Part shown: positions 25,437 to 34,036 of the stretch, in pieces
How positions within the stretch are numbered: position 1 is the first letter of the stretch
Layout: each line of letters begins with the position of its first letter
DNA from: Acidobacteriota bacterium
GTDB taxonomy: Bacteria > Acidobacteriota > Terriglobia > Bryobacterales > Bryobacteraceae
Reading direction: 5' to 3'
DNA: 64,000 nt
Assembly (NCBI GenBank): GCA_018268715.1
Contig: JAFDVZ010000013.1
Location: forward strand, 1 to 64,000
Notes under the pieces: generated by a model
Databases searched by the model: none
Told to the model about the DNA's origin: nothing
Seen by the model: only the letters and a program-made list of their open reading frames with translations
Position numbers and translations under genes: made by a program

Positions 25437-26665
25437 GATTGATGCTGTTGCTACTCCTGGCTGTCGCCAGTCAGGCCCAGACTGTCATTCGGGCGGCGCG
25501 GGTATTCGACGGCGAGTCGATGCGCGAGGGTTGGGCAGTGCGCATTGAGGGAGACCGAATCACGGCCGCGGGCCCGTCGGCCTCCGTCTCCACGGCCCAG
25601 GCTCGCATTATCGACCTGGGCGGCGTCACGCTGATGCCCGGTTTGGTGGAGGGGCACTCCCACATCCTGCTGCATCCCTACAATGAAACGCCCTGGAACG
25701 ACCAGGTGCTCAAGGAGGGAGTGGCGTTACGGGCGGCGCGCGCGGTGAATCACCTTCGCTCCACTCTGATGGCTGGATTCACCACCATGCGCGATCTGGG
25801 GACCGAGGGCGCGGGATACGCGGACGTCGAGTTGCAGCAGGCGCTGCGCGAGGGCATTGCGATCGGCCCGCGGACGCTGGTGGCCACTCGTGCGATTGTC
25901 GCGACCGGCGCCTACGCGCCCAAGGGGTACGCGCTCGAGTTCCGCGTGCCGCAGGGCGCCGAGGAGGCCGACGGAACCGACAGCCTGATCCGGACTGTTC
26001 GCGATCAGATCGGCCACGGCGCCGAATGGATCAAGCTGTACGGCGACTATCGCTGGGGGCCGCATCGCGGCGCGTATCCGACGTTTTCGCAGGAGGAAAT
26101 GACGCTCGCTGTGGCGACGGCGCGCGCAGCGGGTGTGCCGGTGGCGGTGCACGCGTCAACGCCCGAAGGAATTCGGCGCGCCACGCTGGCCGGCGCGGAG
26201 ACGATCGAGCACGGCGACGACGGAACGCTGGAGGTCTTTCGCCTGATGAAGGCGCGGAACGTCGCGCTGTGTCCGACCGTGGCCGCGGGCGACGCGACCG
26301 CGCAGTATGCGGGTTGGAAGAAAGGGCAGCAGCCGGAGCCGCCTTCGGTGACGCGGAAGCGGGCCAGTTTCAAGCTGGCGCTCGAATCCGGGGTTACGAT
26401 TCTCAGCGGCAGCGACATCGGCGTATTCGCGCACGGCGACAACGCGCGGGAGATCGAGATGATGGTGGATTACGGCATGACGCCGCTCGCCGCTCTCGAG
26501 TCCGCGACATCGGTGGCGGGGCGCGTACTCCACATGGACATCGGGCGCGTGAAACCGGGAATGTTCGCCGATCTTGTCGCCGTGGAGGGGAATCCGGCAA
26601 CCGATATTCACGCCCTGCGGCGCGTCAAGTTCGTGATGAAAGCCGGCGTCGTGTACAAGGATTGA
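25433..26665 (+). CDS. Exported amidohydrolase family protein
   Basis: A 410-residue metal-dependent hydrolase with a signal peptide (RLMLLLLLAVASQAQ). The amidohydrolase signature is complete: H75 and H77 in LVEGHSHILL, a likely bridging Lys in EWIKLYGDYRW, His in VAVHASTPEG and IEHGDDG, and the catalytic Asp in LSGSDIGVF. The C-terminal GRVKPGMFADLVAVEGNP closes the beta-sandwich domain. It resembles imidazolonepropionase/prolidase-type enzymes; substrate unknown. Translationally coupled to the isomerase gene. Confidence 0.93.
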   Translation: MRLMLLLLLAVASQAQTVIRAARVFDGESMREGWAVRIEGDRITAAGPSASVSTAQARIIDLGGVTLMPGLVEGHSHILLHPYNETPWNDQVLKEGVALRAARAVNHLRSTLMAGFTTMRDLGTEGAGYADVELQQALREGIAIGPRTLVATRAIVATGAYAPKGYALEFRVPQGAEEADGTDSLIRTVRDQIGHGAEWIKLYGDYRWGPHRGAYPTFSQEEMTLAVATARAAGVPVAVHASTPEGIRRATLAGAETIEHGDDGTLEVFRLMKARNVALCPTVAAGDATAQYAGWKKGQQPEPPSVTRKRASFKLALESGVTILSGSDIGVFAHGDNAREIEMMVDYGMTPLAALESATSVAGRVLHMDIGRVKPGMFADLVAVEGNPATDIHALRRVKFVMKAGVVYKD

Positions 26666-26874
26666 CGCACGCAAACGGGGTCTGCGTTCGTGAACCGGCG
26701 TTAATGCTGCGCGGCCGCCCATGGCCGCAATCGAGCGGGGTGGTGGTTTTCAACCGGTCGAGTCGAGCGGGCATTTGGAGCAACCCCTGCCCTGTCAACG
26801 CGTTCCACTTTGGCGAGTGACGTGCCAGATTGTTTGGCGGCGCTGTGGGATTGGCGTCGAGAGGAAGGTGGACC

Positions 26875-28506
26875 ATGAGAGCATCCAGATTCGTCGGCAA
26901 CGGCTTCGGCATCGCGTGCGCGGTTCTGATCGCCATTGTCGCGCCCGCGTCGGCGCAAACTGACCCGGATCAGATGGCGGCAGGCTCGCAGCTGCTGGCG
27001 CCGGCTCAACTGGAGAATCTGGTGGCTCCAGTGGCGCTGTATCCTGACCCGCTGCTCAGCCAGGTGCTGGCGGCTTCCACGTATCCTCTGGAGGTGGTGG
27101 AGGCGCAGCAGTGGCTGCAACAGAACAACGGATTGCGGGGCGAACAACTGATGGACGCCGCGCGGCAGCAGAACTGGGACGCCAGCGTATCGGCGCTGGT
27201 GGCGTTCCCCGATGTTCTGGCCCTGCTGAATCGCGACATCCGCTGGACCACCGACTTGGGTAACGCGTTCCTTGGGCAACAGCAGGATGTGATGGCGGCG
27301 GTGCAACGCATGCGGGTTCGCGCCCAGCAGAACGGACGGCTCGCGTCGACGCCGCAGCAGACGGTGCGGATGGAAAATGACGGCGGACAGACGGCGGTGG
27401 TCATCGAACCCGCCACCCCGCAGGTCATCTACGTGCCGGTGTACAACCCTGAGTACGTTTGGGGGCCGCCGTCATGGGGCTACTACCCTCCGCTGTGGTA
27501 TCCGACGGTCGGCTATGGATTCGGATTCGGACCGGGCATCTATCTGGGTGGATTCTTCCCAGGATGGGCCGTGGGCTGGAGCGGCTGGGGATTCGGTTGG
27601 GGCTGGGGATGCGGCTGGTTCGGGCGCGGGCTGTTCGTGAATCCCGTGTTCTTTAGCCACTACGGCTACCATGGCTACTACGGAGGCAGCCGTTTCTATG
27701 CGGGCGGACGGTTTGTCGGCGGCGGCCGCGGCGTCTGGGCGCACGATTCGTATCATCGCGCCGGCGTGTCGTATGGCAATGCGCGAGTGGCGGCGAACTA
27801 CCAGAACGCGCGGTTTTCCGAAGGCAGGATGAACGCCGGCATGCGCGGCGCGGGTGGATTTTCGAGCGGCCGCGGGTATCAGGGCGGATCGTCCTACGCC
27901 AATGGCGGCGGTCGGGGATTCTACGGCGCCAATCAGGGTTCGCGCTCCTATTCCTCCGGGCAGAACGGCGGCCGGAGTTACTCCCAGCCCGGTTATAGCA
28001 GGAATTACTCGACTCAGGGCTATCGCGGTAACTCGGGCGGTAATGGCGAGGCGTCGCGGAGTTACTCGTCGCCTCGCAGCTACGGCGGTGGACGCTCCTA
28101 CTCGAGCGGTCCCAGCGCCGGATCCTACGGCGGTGGACGCTCCTACTCGAGCGGCCCCAGCGCCGGATCCTACAGCGGTGGACGCTCTTACTCGAGCGGT
28201 CCCAGCGCCGGATCCTACGGCGGCGGGCGTTCCTACTCGAGCGGTCCCAGCGCCGGATCCTACGGCGGCGGACGCTCTTACTCGAGCGGCCCTAGCGCCG
28301 GGTCCTACAGCGGCGGGCGTTCCTACTCGAGCGGCGGTTACAGCAGCGGCGGTGGACGATCGTTCGGCGGCGGTGGCTTCAGCAGCGGAGGCGGACGATC
28401 TTCCGGGGGCGGAAGCTTCAGCAGCGGAGGAGGCGGACGCTCCTTTGGCGGTGGCGGCGGACATGCCTCGGGCGGCGGCGGTGGCGGCCGCGGCGGGCGC
28501 AGATAG
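26875..28506 (+). CDS. DUF3300 protein with Gly/Ser/Tyr repeat tail
   Basis: A 543-residue exported protein (signal RFVGNGFGIACAVLIAIVAP). Residues 35-220 are the DUF3300 domain (QLENLVAPVALYPDPLLSQV, ASTYPLEVVEAQQWLQ, IYVPVYNPEYVWGP). A Gly/Trp/Tyr-rich middle follows, then about 210 residues of low-complexity Gly/Ser/Tyr/Arg, including five near-identical 15-residue repeats of the RSYSSGPSAGSY type. ATG 26875 has GGAAGGTGG just upstream; an earlier in-frame ATG at 26830 would place residues before the signal peptide. Likely an envelope or adhesive surface protein. A strong terminator follows. Confidence 0.88.
   Translation: MRASRFVGNGFGIACAVLIAIVAPASAQTDPDQMAAGSQLLAPAQLENLVAPVALYPDPLLSQVLAASTYPLEVVEAQQWLQQNNGLRGEQLMDAARQQNWDASVSALVAFPDVLALLNRDIRWTTDLGNAFLGQQQDVMAAVQRMRVRAQQNGRLASTPQQTVRMENDGGQTAVVIEPATPQVIYVPVYNPEYVWGPPSWGYYPPLWYPTVGYGFGFGPGIYLGGFFPGWAVGWSGWGFGWGWGCGWFGRGLFVNPVFFSHYGYHGYYGGSRFYAGGRFVGGGRGVWAHDSYHRAGVSYGNARVAANYQNARFSEGRMNAGMRGAGGFSSGRGYQGGSSYANGGGRGFYGANQGSRSYSSGQNGGRSYSQPGYSRNYSTQGYRGNSGGNGEASRSYSSPRSYGGGRSYSSGPSAGSYGGGRSYSSGPSAGSYSGGRSYSSGPSAGSYGGGRSYSSGPSAGSYGGGRSYSSGPSAGSYSGGRSYSSGGYSSGGGRSFGGGGFSSGGGRSSGGGSFSSGGGGRSFGGGGGHASGGGGGGRGGRR
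28093..28317 (+). repeat. Five 45-bp tandem repeats inside the DUF3300 gene
   Basis: Units start at 28093, 28138, 28183, 28228 and 28273, each encoding 15 residues of the RSYSSGPSAG type with a variable Gly/Ser in SYGGG or SYSGG. A sixth partial unit follows at 28318. Differences between units are mostly synonymous, so the copies are recent and the repeat number is likely to vary between strains. Confidence 0.9.
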
Positions 28507-28517
28507 ATTCTCTTGGG

Positions 28518-28542
28518 GGGGCGGCTTTAAGCCGCCCCTTTT
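28518..28542 (+). terminator. Rho-independent terminator after the DUF3300 gene
   Basis: A 9-bp stem GGGGCGGCT (28518-28526) / AGCCGCCCC (28530-28538) with a TTA loop and a TTTT tail, 11 bp past the stop codon. The T run lies only on the plus-strand side. Confidence 0.85.
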
Positions 28543-28561
28543 CAATTTCTGGGAGGCGTCT

Positions 28562-28702
28562 TCACCTGCCCGCGCAAATGACGCCGAAGATCACGATCGC
28601 GATCAACACCACCCCCACTGTCAGAGTGGACGTCATCACCGCGGCGAGCGAGCCTCTGAACCGCTCTTCCGTCTCCTTGACATGCATGATTCTGGCCGAC
28701 AT
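28562..28702 (-). CDS. Small single-pass membrane protein
   Basis: A 46-residue protein with a charged N-terminal part (HVKETEERFRGS) and one hydrophobic helix (AVMTSTLTVGVVLIAIVIFG) near the C-terminus. The ATG at 28702 is chosen because GGAGG lies about 9 nt upstream; the frame is open for 16 more codons without a better ribosome site. It stands alone, convergent with the DUF3300 gene. No family known. The membrane helix and ribosome site make it likely real. Confidence 0.6.
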   Translation of the reverse strand: MSARIMHVKETEERFRGSLAAVMTSTLTVGVVLIAIVIFGVICAGR

Positions 28703-28846
28703 ACCGGTAGGCCTCCAGCTAAATTGTAGTGCGCGGGCCCGCTGAGTCAAGGCCCCTCCCCGTCAAGAAAGACTCCGTACTCCCGACCTGAGAGAGTAAA
28801 CCGGATTCCCAGAGCCCCGTCAAGCCAAACAGGTGGTGAAGGCGGA

Positions 28847-30406
28847 ATGATGCACGTAACAGCAAGATGGGTGGCGGGGATGATGCTGGCGGCGACGACC
28901 GCGATGGCGCAAGGCCCCACGACGATGGCGGCGCGGCGGTTTCTGGAGCAGGCCGCGTTCGGGCCCAACGCCGCGACCGTGGCCGAGGTTCGAAAGGCTG
29001 GGTTCAGCGCCTGGATCGATAGCCAGATCGCTCTCCCTGAATCGAAGTGGTCGACAATTCCCGATCCGGCCGTGGATGCGAAGGGGAACACGTCCTTGCG
29101 TCCGGCGCAGGACGCGTTCTTCTCCAACGCCGTCGGCGGACCCGATCAACTGCGTCAGAGGGTGGCGTTCGCGCTCGAACAAATCTGGGTGGTGTCGGGC
29201 GTCAAGTTGAAGCCGGAGGCGGTGACGCCCTTCCTTCGACTGATGCAGGCCGATGCGTTCGAAACCTACGACAAGATCATGTACGACGTGACGCTGAGTC
29301 CCGCCATGGGCCATTACCTCGACATGGTCAACAACAACAAGCCGACGATGGGCCGGGCCGCGGACGAGAACTACGCTCGCGAACTGCTTCAGCTATTCAC
29401 AGTCGGATTGGTGAAACTCGACGACTGGGGCCGGCCTGTGACGGACTCCACGGGCCAGCCCGTCCCGACCTACGATCAGGACACCATCGAGGGATTCGCC
29501 CGAGCGCTCACCGGGTGGACCTATGCGCCGAAAGCGGGCGCTAACTCGAAGTTCCCAAATCCGGTGAATTGGGACGCGCCGATGGTGGCCTTTGAGGCGA
29601 ATCATGACCGGACCAGCGGGAAGACGCTGCTCAACGGGTATGTCCTGCCCGCCAACCAGACCGCGGAAGCTGACTTGAAGGACGCTCTGAACAACGTGTT
29701 TCGCCATCCCAACGTGGCTCCCTTTGTGTGCCGCCAACTGATTCAGAGGCTGGTGACCAGCAATCCTTCGGAATCGTATGTGCGGCGCGTGGTCGGGGTC
29801 TTCAACGCCAGTCCGCGGGGCGACATGAAGGCGGTGGTCAAGGCCATCCTTCTCGATTCGGAGGCGCGAACGGGCGACGATGGCTCAGAGAACATCGCGA
29901 CGAAGCTGCGCGAGCCGGCGCTCTGGATTCCATCCCTGCTGCGCGGCCTGGATGCGCAGATGGCTCCGTCCAACGCGCTGACCGCCGCGGCGGCCGGGCT
30001 GGGACAGACAATCTACTACTCACCCAGCGTCTTCAATTACTTCCTGCCCGGTTATGCGATCAACATTCCGCCCGCCGACGCCTACAATGCGCCGGAGTTC
30101 CAACTGCTCGGCGAAGCGTCGGCCACGGCGGCGGCGGATCTGGTGTTCTCGTTGGTGTACGGGAAGCCCGCCGGCGTGACGGTCGACCTGACTCCCTACA
30201 TCACCATGCTGGGCGCCAAGCCCGGCCCGTCGGAGGTCGGAAAGATGGTGGATGCGCTCAATGTGGCCTTGCTCGGCGGCCGAATGCCGGCCTACATGCA
30301 CGACATCGTCACCGCGGCCGCGGGCAAGGCCACAACGCCCAAAGGCATGGCCCAAGGGGCCGTCTATCTGATCGGCTCATCGTGGAATTTCCAGGTGGCG
30401 CGCTAA
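28847..30406 (+). CDS. DUF1800 family exported protein
   Basis: A 519-residue protein with a signal peptide ([17 protein letters not shown]) and the DUF1800 pattern: [56 protein letters not shown], the invariant [14 protein letters not shown], and [14 protein letters not shown]. The family has no established biochemical role and is almost always next to a DUF1501 gene, as here. The ribosome site is GAAGGCGGA just before ATG. It probably acts in the envelope together with the DUF1501 protein. Confidence 0.92.
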   Translation: MMHVTARWVAGMMLAATTAMAQGPTTMAARRFLEQAAFGPNAATVAEVRKAGFSAWIDSQIALPESKWSTIPDPAVDAKGNTSLRPAQDAFFSNAVGGPDQLRQRVAFALEQIWVVSGVKLKPEAVTPFLRLMQADAFETYDKIMYDVTLSPAMGHYLDMVNNNKPTMGRAADENYARELLQLFTVGLVKLDDWGRPVTDSTGQPVPTYDQDTIEGFARALTGWTYAPKAGANSKFPNPVNWDAPMVAFEANHDRTSGKTLLNGYVLPANQTAEADLKDALNNVFRHPNVAPFVCRQLIQRLVTSNPSESYVRRVVGVFNASPRGDMKAVVKAILLDSEARTGDDGSENIATKLREPALWIPSLLRGLDAQMAPSNALTAAAAGLGQTIYYSPSVFNYFLPGYAINIPPADAYNAPEFQLLGEASATAAADLVFSLVYGKPAGVTVDLTPYITMLGAKPGPSEVGKMVDALNVALLGGRMPAYMHDIVTAAAGKATTPKGMAQGAVYLIGSSWNFQVAR

Positions 30407-30434
30407 CTCCCAGCCTGAAATGAGGAACTCATCC

Positions 30435-31778
30435 ATGACATCACGACGCAACTTCCTTCGCGCCGCATTGTCGCTCGGCACGGCGACCGCAACCGGCGGA
30501 TTCAGCCGGCTCGGGCTGTTGAACGCGATGACCCAACCTTCCGGATCGTATCGCGCGCTGGTCTGCGTGTTTCTCTACGGCGGCAACGACAGCAACAACC
30601 TGGTGGTCCCGCTCGACACGGCCGGTTACAGCAGCTACAAGAGCATCCGTGGCGGACTCGCCCTGGACAGCGCCGCGCTGGTTCCCTACGCCGGCAAGGC
30701 CTACGGCCTGCATCCGAAATTTGCCGATCTCGCCGCGATTCAGAACCAGGTGGCGCTGGTCGCCAACGTGGGGAACATCGTGCAGCCGACCAGCCGCGAC
30801 CAGTATTTGAAGGCGTCCGTCCCGCTGCCCGGCAACCTGTTCTCCCACGCCGACCAGCAGGCCGAATGGCAGACCTCGGTGGCGCAGGGGCAAGCCAACA
30901 CCGGATGGGCCGGACGGCTCGCCGATCGCATGAGCCAGCTGAATCCCGGTTCGTATCCAGCGTTCGTTTCAGTGGCCGGAAACGCGCTGATGGGCACGGG
31001 CGCAACCACTCACCCCGCTTCGGTGACGCCGAACGTAGCGGTCGGATTGCGGGGATTCGGCTCGGACGCCGCCTCCCAGGCGCGGCTCGCGGCGTTACAG
31101 GACCTGGTTCAGCAGGACACCATGCAGACCGGCGCCGGCGCGATCCTGTTGACGCAAGCGGCCGGCACGATGCGGAACGCCCTTGCCGATGACGCCGCCC
31201 TGGCCGCCGCGCTCAACGGCGCACAGCCCATCGCCACGGAGTTTCCCGCCACCTCGATCGGCCAGCAGTTGCTGGAAGTGGCGAAGCTCATTCAGGTGCG
31301 CGACCCGTTGGGCATGAACCGCCAGATCTTCTTCTGCTCGCTAGGCGGCTTTGACACACACACGGCGCAACTCAACGATCAGGACCGTCTATTCGCTCAA
31401 CTCAGTCCCGCTCTGGCCGCGTTCTACAAAGCGACCGAGGAACTGGGAGTCGCAAGCCAGGTGGCCACGTTCACGGAGTCGGATTTCAGCCGGACGCTGC
31501 AGCCGAACTCCAACGGCGGATCGGATCACGGCTGGGGCGGCCATCATATTGTGATGGGCGGATCGGTCAAGGGCGGCGCGATGTACGGCGCGTTTCCGTC
31601 GCTCCAACTGAATGGGCCCGATGACGCGGGAGGCGAAGGCCGCTGGATCCCCACCACATCGGTTGACCAATACGGCGCAACGCTCGCGCAGTGGTTCGGC
31701 TTGGGCGCGACGGACCTCGCCGCCGTATTCCCGAACATCGGCAACTTCGGCAAGACCGATATCGGATTGTTCGGCTGA
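30435..31778 (+). CDS. DUF1501 family Tat-exported protein
   Basis: A 447-residue protein with a twin-arginine signal ([20 protein letters not shown]) and the DUF1501 fold, distantly related to alkaline phosphatase/sulfatase-type proteins. Motifs: [20 protein letters not shown] near the start, [23 protein letters not shown] and [15 protein letters not shown], which resemble metal-ligand positions of the alkaline phosphatase superfamily. The ATG at 30435 has GAGGAA 7 nt upstream; a Met five codons earlier is also in frame. Partner of the DUF1800 gene 28 bp upstream. Function unknown. Confidence 0.92.
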   Translation: MTSRRNFLRAALSLGTATATGGFSRLGLLNAMTQPSGSYRALVCVFLYGGNDSNNLVVPLDTAGYSSYKSIRGGLALDSAALVPYAGKAYGLHPKFADLAAIQNQVALVANVGNIVQPTSRDQYLKASVPLPGNLFSHADQQAEWQTSVAQGQANTGWAGRLADRMSQLNPGSYPAFVSVAGNALMGTGATTHPASVTPNVAVGLRGFGSDAASQARLAALQDLVQQDTMQTGAGAILLTQAAGTMRNALADDAALAAALNGAQPIATEFPATSIGQQLLEVAKLIQVRDPLGMNRQIFFCSLGGFDTHTAQLNDQDRLFAQLSPALAAFYKATEELGVASQVATFTESDFSRTLQPNSNGGSDHGWGGHHIVMGGSVKGGAMYGAFPSLQLNGPDDAGGEGRWIPTTSVDQYGATLAQWFGLGATDLAAVFPNIGNFGKTDIGLFG

Positions 31779-31855
31779 TCGCACATCGGGAATAATCGCG
31801 TCGCGCCGCGGCATTCTAATGATGCATGGCGGCGGCGACTACTTGGGGCGGAAGA

Positions 31856-32434
31856 ATGCGCGGTACACTCGTGTGGTTGCCGCTATCCGACAGCAATTCC
31901 ACGGCCCGTGAACGGTTCGACGCCGAGGCGATGCCTCACCTGGGCGATCTGCACCGCACGGCGCTACGTCTGCTCGGCGACGCCGCCCGCGCCGAGGATG
32001 TGGTGCAGGAGGCCTATCTGCAAGGCTGGAAGTCGTTCCATCGCTTCCAGCCGGGCACGAATTGTCGCGCCTGGATGTTCCAGATCCTGTTCCACTGCGT
32101 CAATCACTATCGCCGCAAGTGGTTCCGGTTCGCTCAACTCAAGGAGCATGAGGAACACCTGCAGGAAAACCTGCCGGCGCCTCCGCTCATGCCGGAGCGC
32201 CTGACCGACTCCGACATACTCGCCGCGCTCGACCGGGTTCCAGTGGATTACCGCTCCGTGGTCCTGCTGGTGGACGTGGAGGAGTTCGCCTATAAAGAGG
32301 TCGCCGAGATTCTCGCCATCCCCATCGGCACCGTAATGTCGCGTTTGAGCCGCGGACGCAAGATGCTGCGCGAGCAACTGGCGGACGTCGCCCGTTCCTA
32401 TGGGCTTCGGGCGGAGAAAGGACAGGCGCGATGA
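31856..32434 (+). CDS. ECF-family RNA polymerase sigma factor (second)
   Basis: A 192-residue sigma factor with region 2 (DLHRTALRLLGDAARAEDVV, QEAYLQGWKSFHRFQPGTNC, RAWMFQILFHCVNHYRRKW) and region 4 (LDRVPVDYRSVVLLVDVEEF, YKEVAEILAIPIGTVMSRLS). Several starts are possible (31826, 31856, GTG 31871); 31856 fits the usual family length. It overlaps the anti-sigma gene by 4 bp (ATGA). Not obviously linked to the DUF1501 gene 77 bp upstream. Confidence 0.9.
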   Translation: MRGTLVWLPLSDSNSTARERFDAEAMPHLGDLHRTALRLLGDAARAEDVVQEAYLQGWKSFHRFQPGTNCRAWMFQILFHCVNHYRRKWFRFAQLKEHEEHLQENLPAPPLMPERLTDSDILAALDRVPVDYRSVVLLVDVEEFAYKEVAEILAIPIGTVMSRLSRGRKMLREQLADVARSYGLRAEKGQAR

Positions 32435-33276
32435 CAACCGAGTCCTGCGGCGCGATCCTGGCTGAACTCGATTTTCATCTGGACGGCGAACTTGCGCCGG
32501 AACGCGCCGCGGCGGTGGAGGCCCACCTGGGATCATGCCCGGCGTGCGCGGCGGAGTTCGCCGCGAAGGCCCGGCTGCGTGACGCGTTGCGGTCGGCGAC
32601 GCGGGCCGTGAAGCTCGACCCGCGGCTGGCCGAACGGATCCGCGCCCAATCGCGGCGTCCGCCCGCCGCATCGTGGACCCGCGGCCTGATGGCCATCGCG
32701 GCGACGGCGATTGTGCTGGTTGGAGTCGGGGCGATGTACCGATACTACCGGCAGCAGACATCGCCCGAAGGCTACATTGCCCGCTGGTCGAGGCAGGTCA
32801 GCGCGATCGTGCGGGTCGGCCTTAGCGACCACCTGCATTGCGCGGTGTTCGGCAGCGTGCCCCGGAAGCCGCAGCCGGTTAGCCAAATGGTGCAGGAGAT
32901 GGGCGACCAGTACAAGGACCTGTTGCCGCTCATCAAGGATCGCATCCCGCCGGCATACCAAGTGATGACCGCGCATCGCTGCACCGTGGGTGGACGGCAG
33001 TACGTTCATCTGGCGGCGCGCGACGGCGTTCACATCGCGTCGTTGATCATCACGCGAAAGGGCGCCGACGAATCGTTCGCGGGCATCGCGCCGGTGATGA
33101 TGCGGTCGGGCATCGCGATCTACGGGGCCGGCGTCGACCGTTTCCACATCGCGGCGTTTGAAACGCGCGGCCACCTGGCGTACCTGATTTCGGACGACTC
33201 GACGGGCGACAACATGGAGATGATGGCCGCTTTCGCGCCAGTGCTCGGGGAAGCGTTGCGGCGACTCGAATCCTGA
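32431..33276 (+). CDS. Membrane anti-sigma factor with large His/Cys-containing outer domain
   Basis: A 281-residue anti-sigma factor. The zinc-finger part has C6, H32, C36, C39 (AHLGSCPACAAEF). A membrane segment lies at about 88-106 (LMAIAATAIVLVGVGAMY). The remaining 175 residues face outward and carry conserved-looking DHLHCAVFG, MTAHRCTVGGRQYVHLAARD and FHIAAFETRGHLAYLISDD. The two Cys and several His could bind a metal or heme or sense redox state. Co-translated with the sigma gene. The outer domain suggests the signal acts directly on this protein. Confidence 0.87.
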   Translation: MTTESCGAILAELDFHLDGELAPERAAAVEAHLGSCPACAAEFAAKARLRDALRSATRAVKLDPRLAERIRAQSRRPPAASWTRGLMAIAATAIVLVGVGAMYRYYRQQTSPEGYIARWSRQVSAIVRVGLSDHLHCAVFGSVPRKPQPVSQMVQEMGDQYKDLLPLIKDRIPPAYQVMTAHRCTVGGRQYVHLAARDGVHIASLIITRKGADESFAGIAPVMMRSGIAIYGAGVDRFHIAAFETRGHLAYLISDDSTGDNMEMMAAFAPVLGEALRRLES

Positions 33277-33316
33277 CCGGCGCGCGGCGGGCTGGAGCAA
33301 GCGATAATGTGATCTG

Positions 33317-34036
33317 ATGCTCCTCCGCATTTTCGTATTTTCATTGGCGTCGTGCTGCGCCTGGGCGCAGGGCAAGGATGGTCCCCAACCGCGCGTGGTG
33401 GATCCGGGCGGCGCGTCGACGGCGCCTTCGGACGCCGTGGCGCTGTTTGATGGGCGCGACCTGTCGCACTGGACCACGACGAACGGCGGTCCCGCCAGGT
33501 GCACGGTGGAAGCCGGAGCGATGGCCTGCAAAACCGGATCGGGCGATATCGTTAGTAAGGAGAAGTTCAAGGCGGCGCAGATCCACATCGAGTTTTCGAT
33601 ACCGGACATGCCCGACCAGCACGGCCAGTTGCGCGGCAACAGCGGCGTGTTCCTGCAAGGGCGCTATGAGGTTCAGGTGCTCGATTCGTTCCGGAATCCC
33701 ACCTACGCCAACGGGTCCTGCGCGGCGCTCTATGGTCAATATGCGCCGCTGGTGAACGCATCGCGCTCGCCCGGCCAGTGGCAGAGCTATGACATTGTCT
33801 TCCACCCGCCCGCCTGCGACGCAAGCGGCGCGGTGATTCGCAAGGGCACTCTCACCATCCTGCACAATGGCGTTCTGGCCCAGGACCACGTGGAGATCCA
33901 ACACGCCACGCCGGGCGACGGGGGCGGCGGCGTCTGCGAGGCCGGCCCAATCCGGTTGCAGGACCACAGCGGATTCCCCGGCGCGCCGGTGACCGTCATG
34001 CGCTTCCGCAACATCTGGATCCGTCCTCTCGATTGA
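33317..34036 (+). CDS. DUF1080 (3-keto-disaccharide hydrolase-like) exported protein
   Basis: A 239-residue secreted protein (signal LLRIFVFSLASCCAWAQ). The DUF1080 fold, a concanavalin-like beta sandwich, is shown by AVALFDGRDLSHWTTTNGGP, FKAAQIHIEFSIPD, GNSGVFLQGRYEVQVLDSF and GPIRLQDHSGFPGAPVTVMR ending in FRNIWIRPL. Family members bind or cleave 3-keto-glycosides and are common in acidobacterial sugar use. Its TGA shares one base with the next ATG. Confidence 0.9.
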   Translation: MLLRIFVFSLASCCAWAQGKDGPQPRVVDPGGASTAPSDAVALFDGRDLSHWTTTNGGPARCTVEAGAMACKTGSGDIVSKEKFKAAQIHIEFSIPDMPDQHGQLRGNSGVFLQGRYEVQVLDSFRNPTYANGSCAALYGQYAPLVNASRSPGQWQSYDIVFHPPACDASGAVIRKGTLTILHNGVLAQDHVEIQHATPGDGGGGVCEAGPIRLQDHSGFPGAPVTVMRFRNIWIRPLD

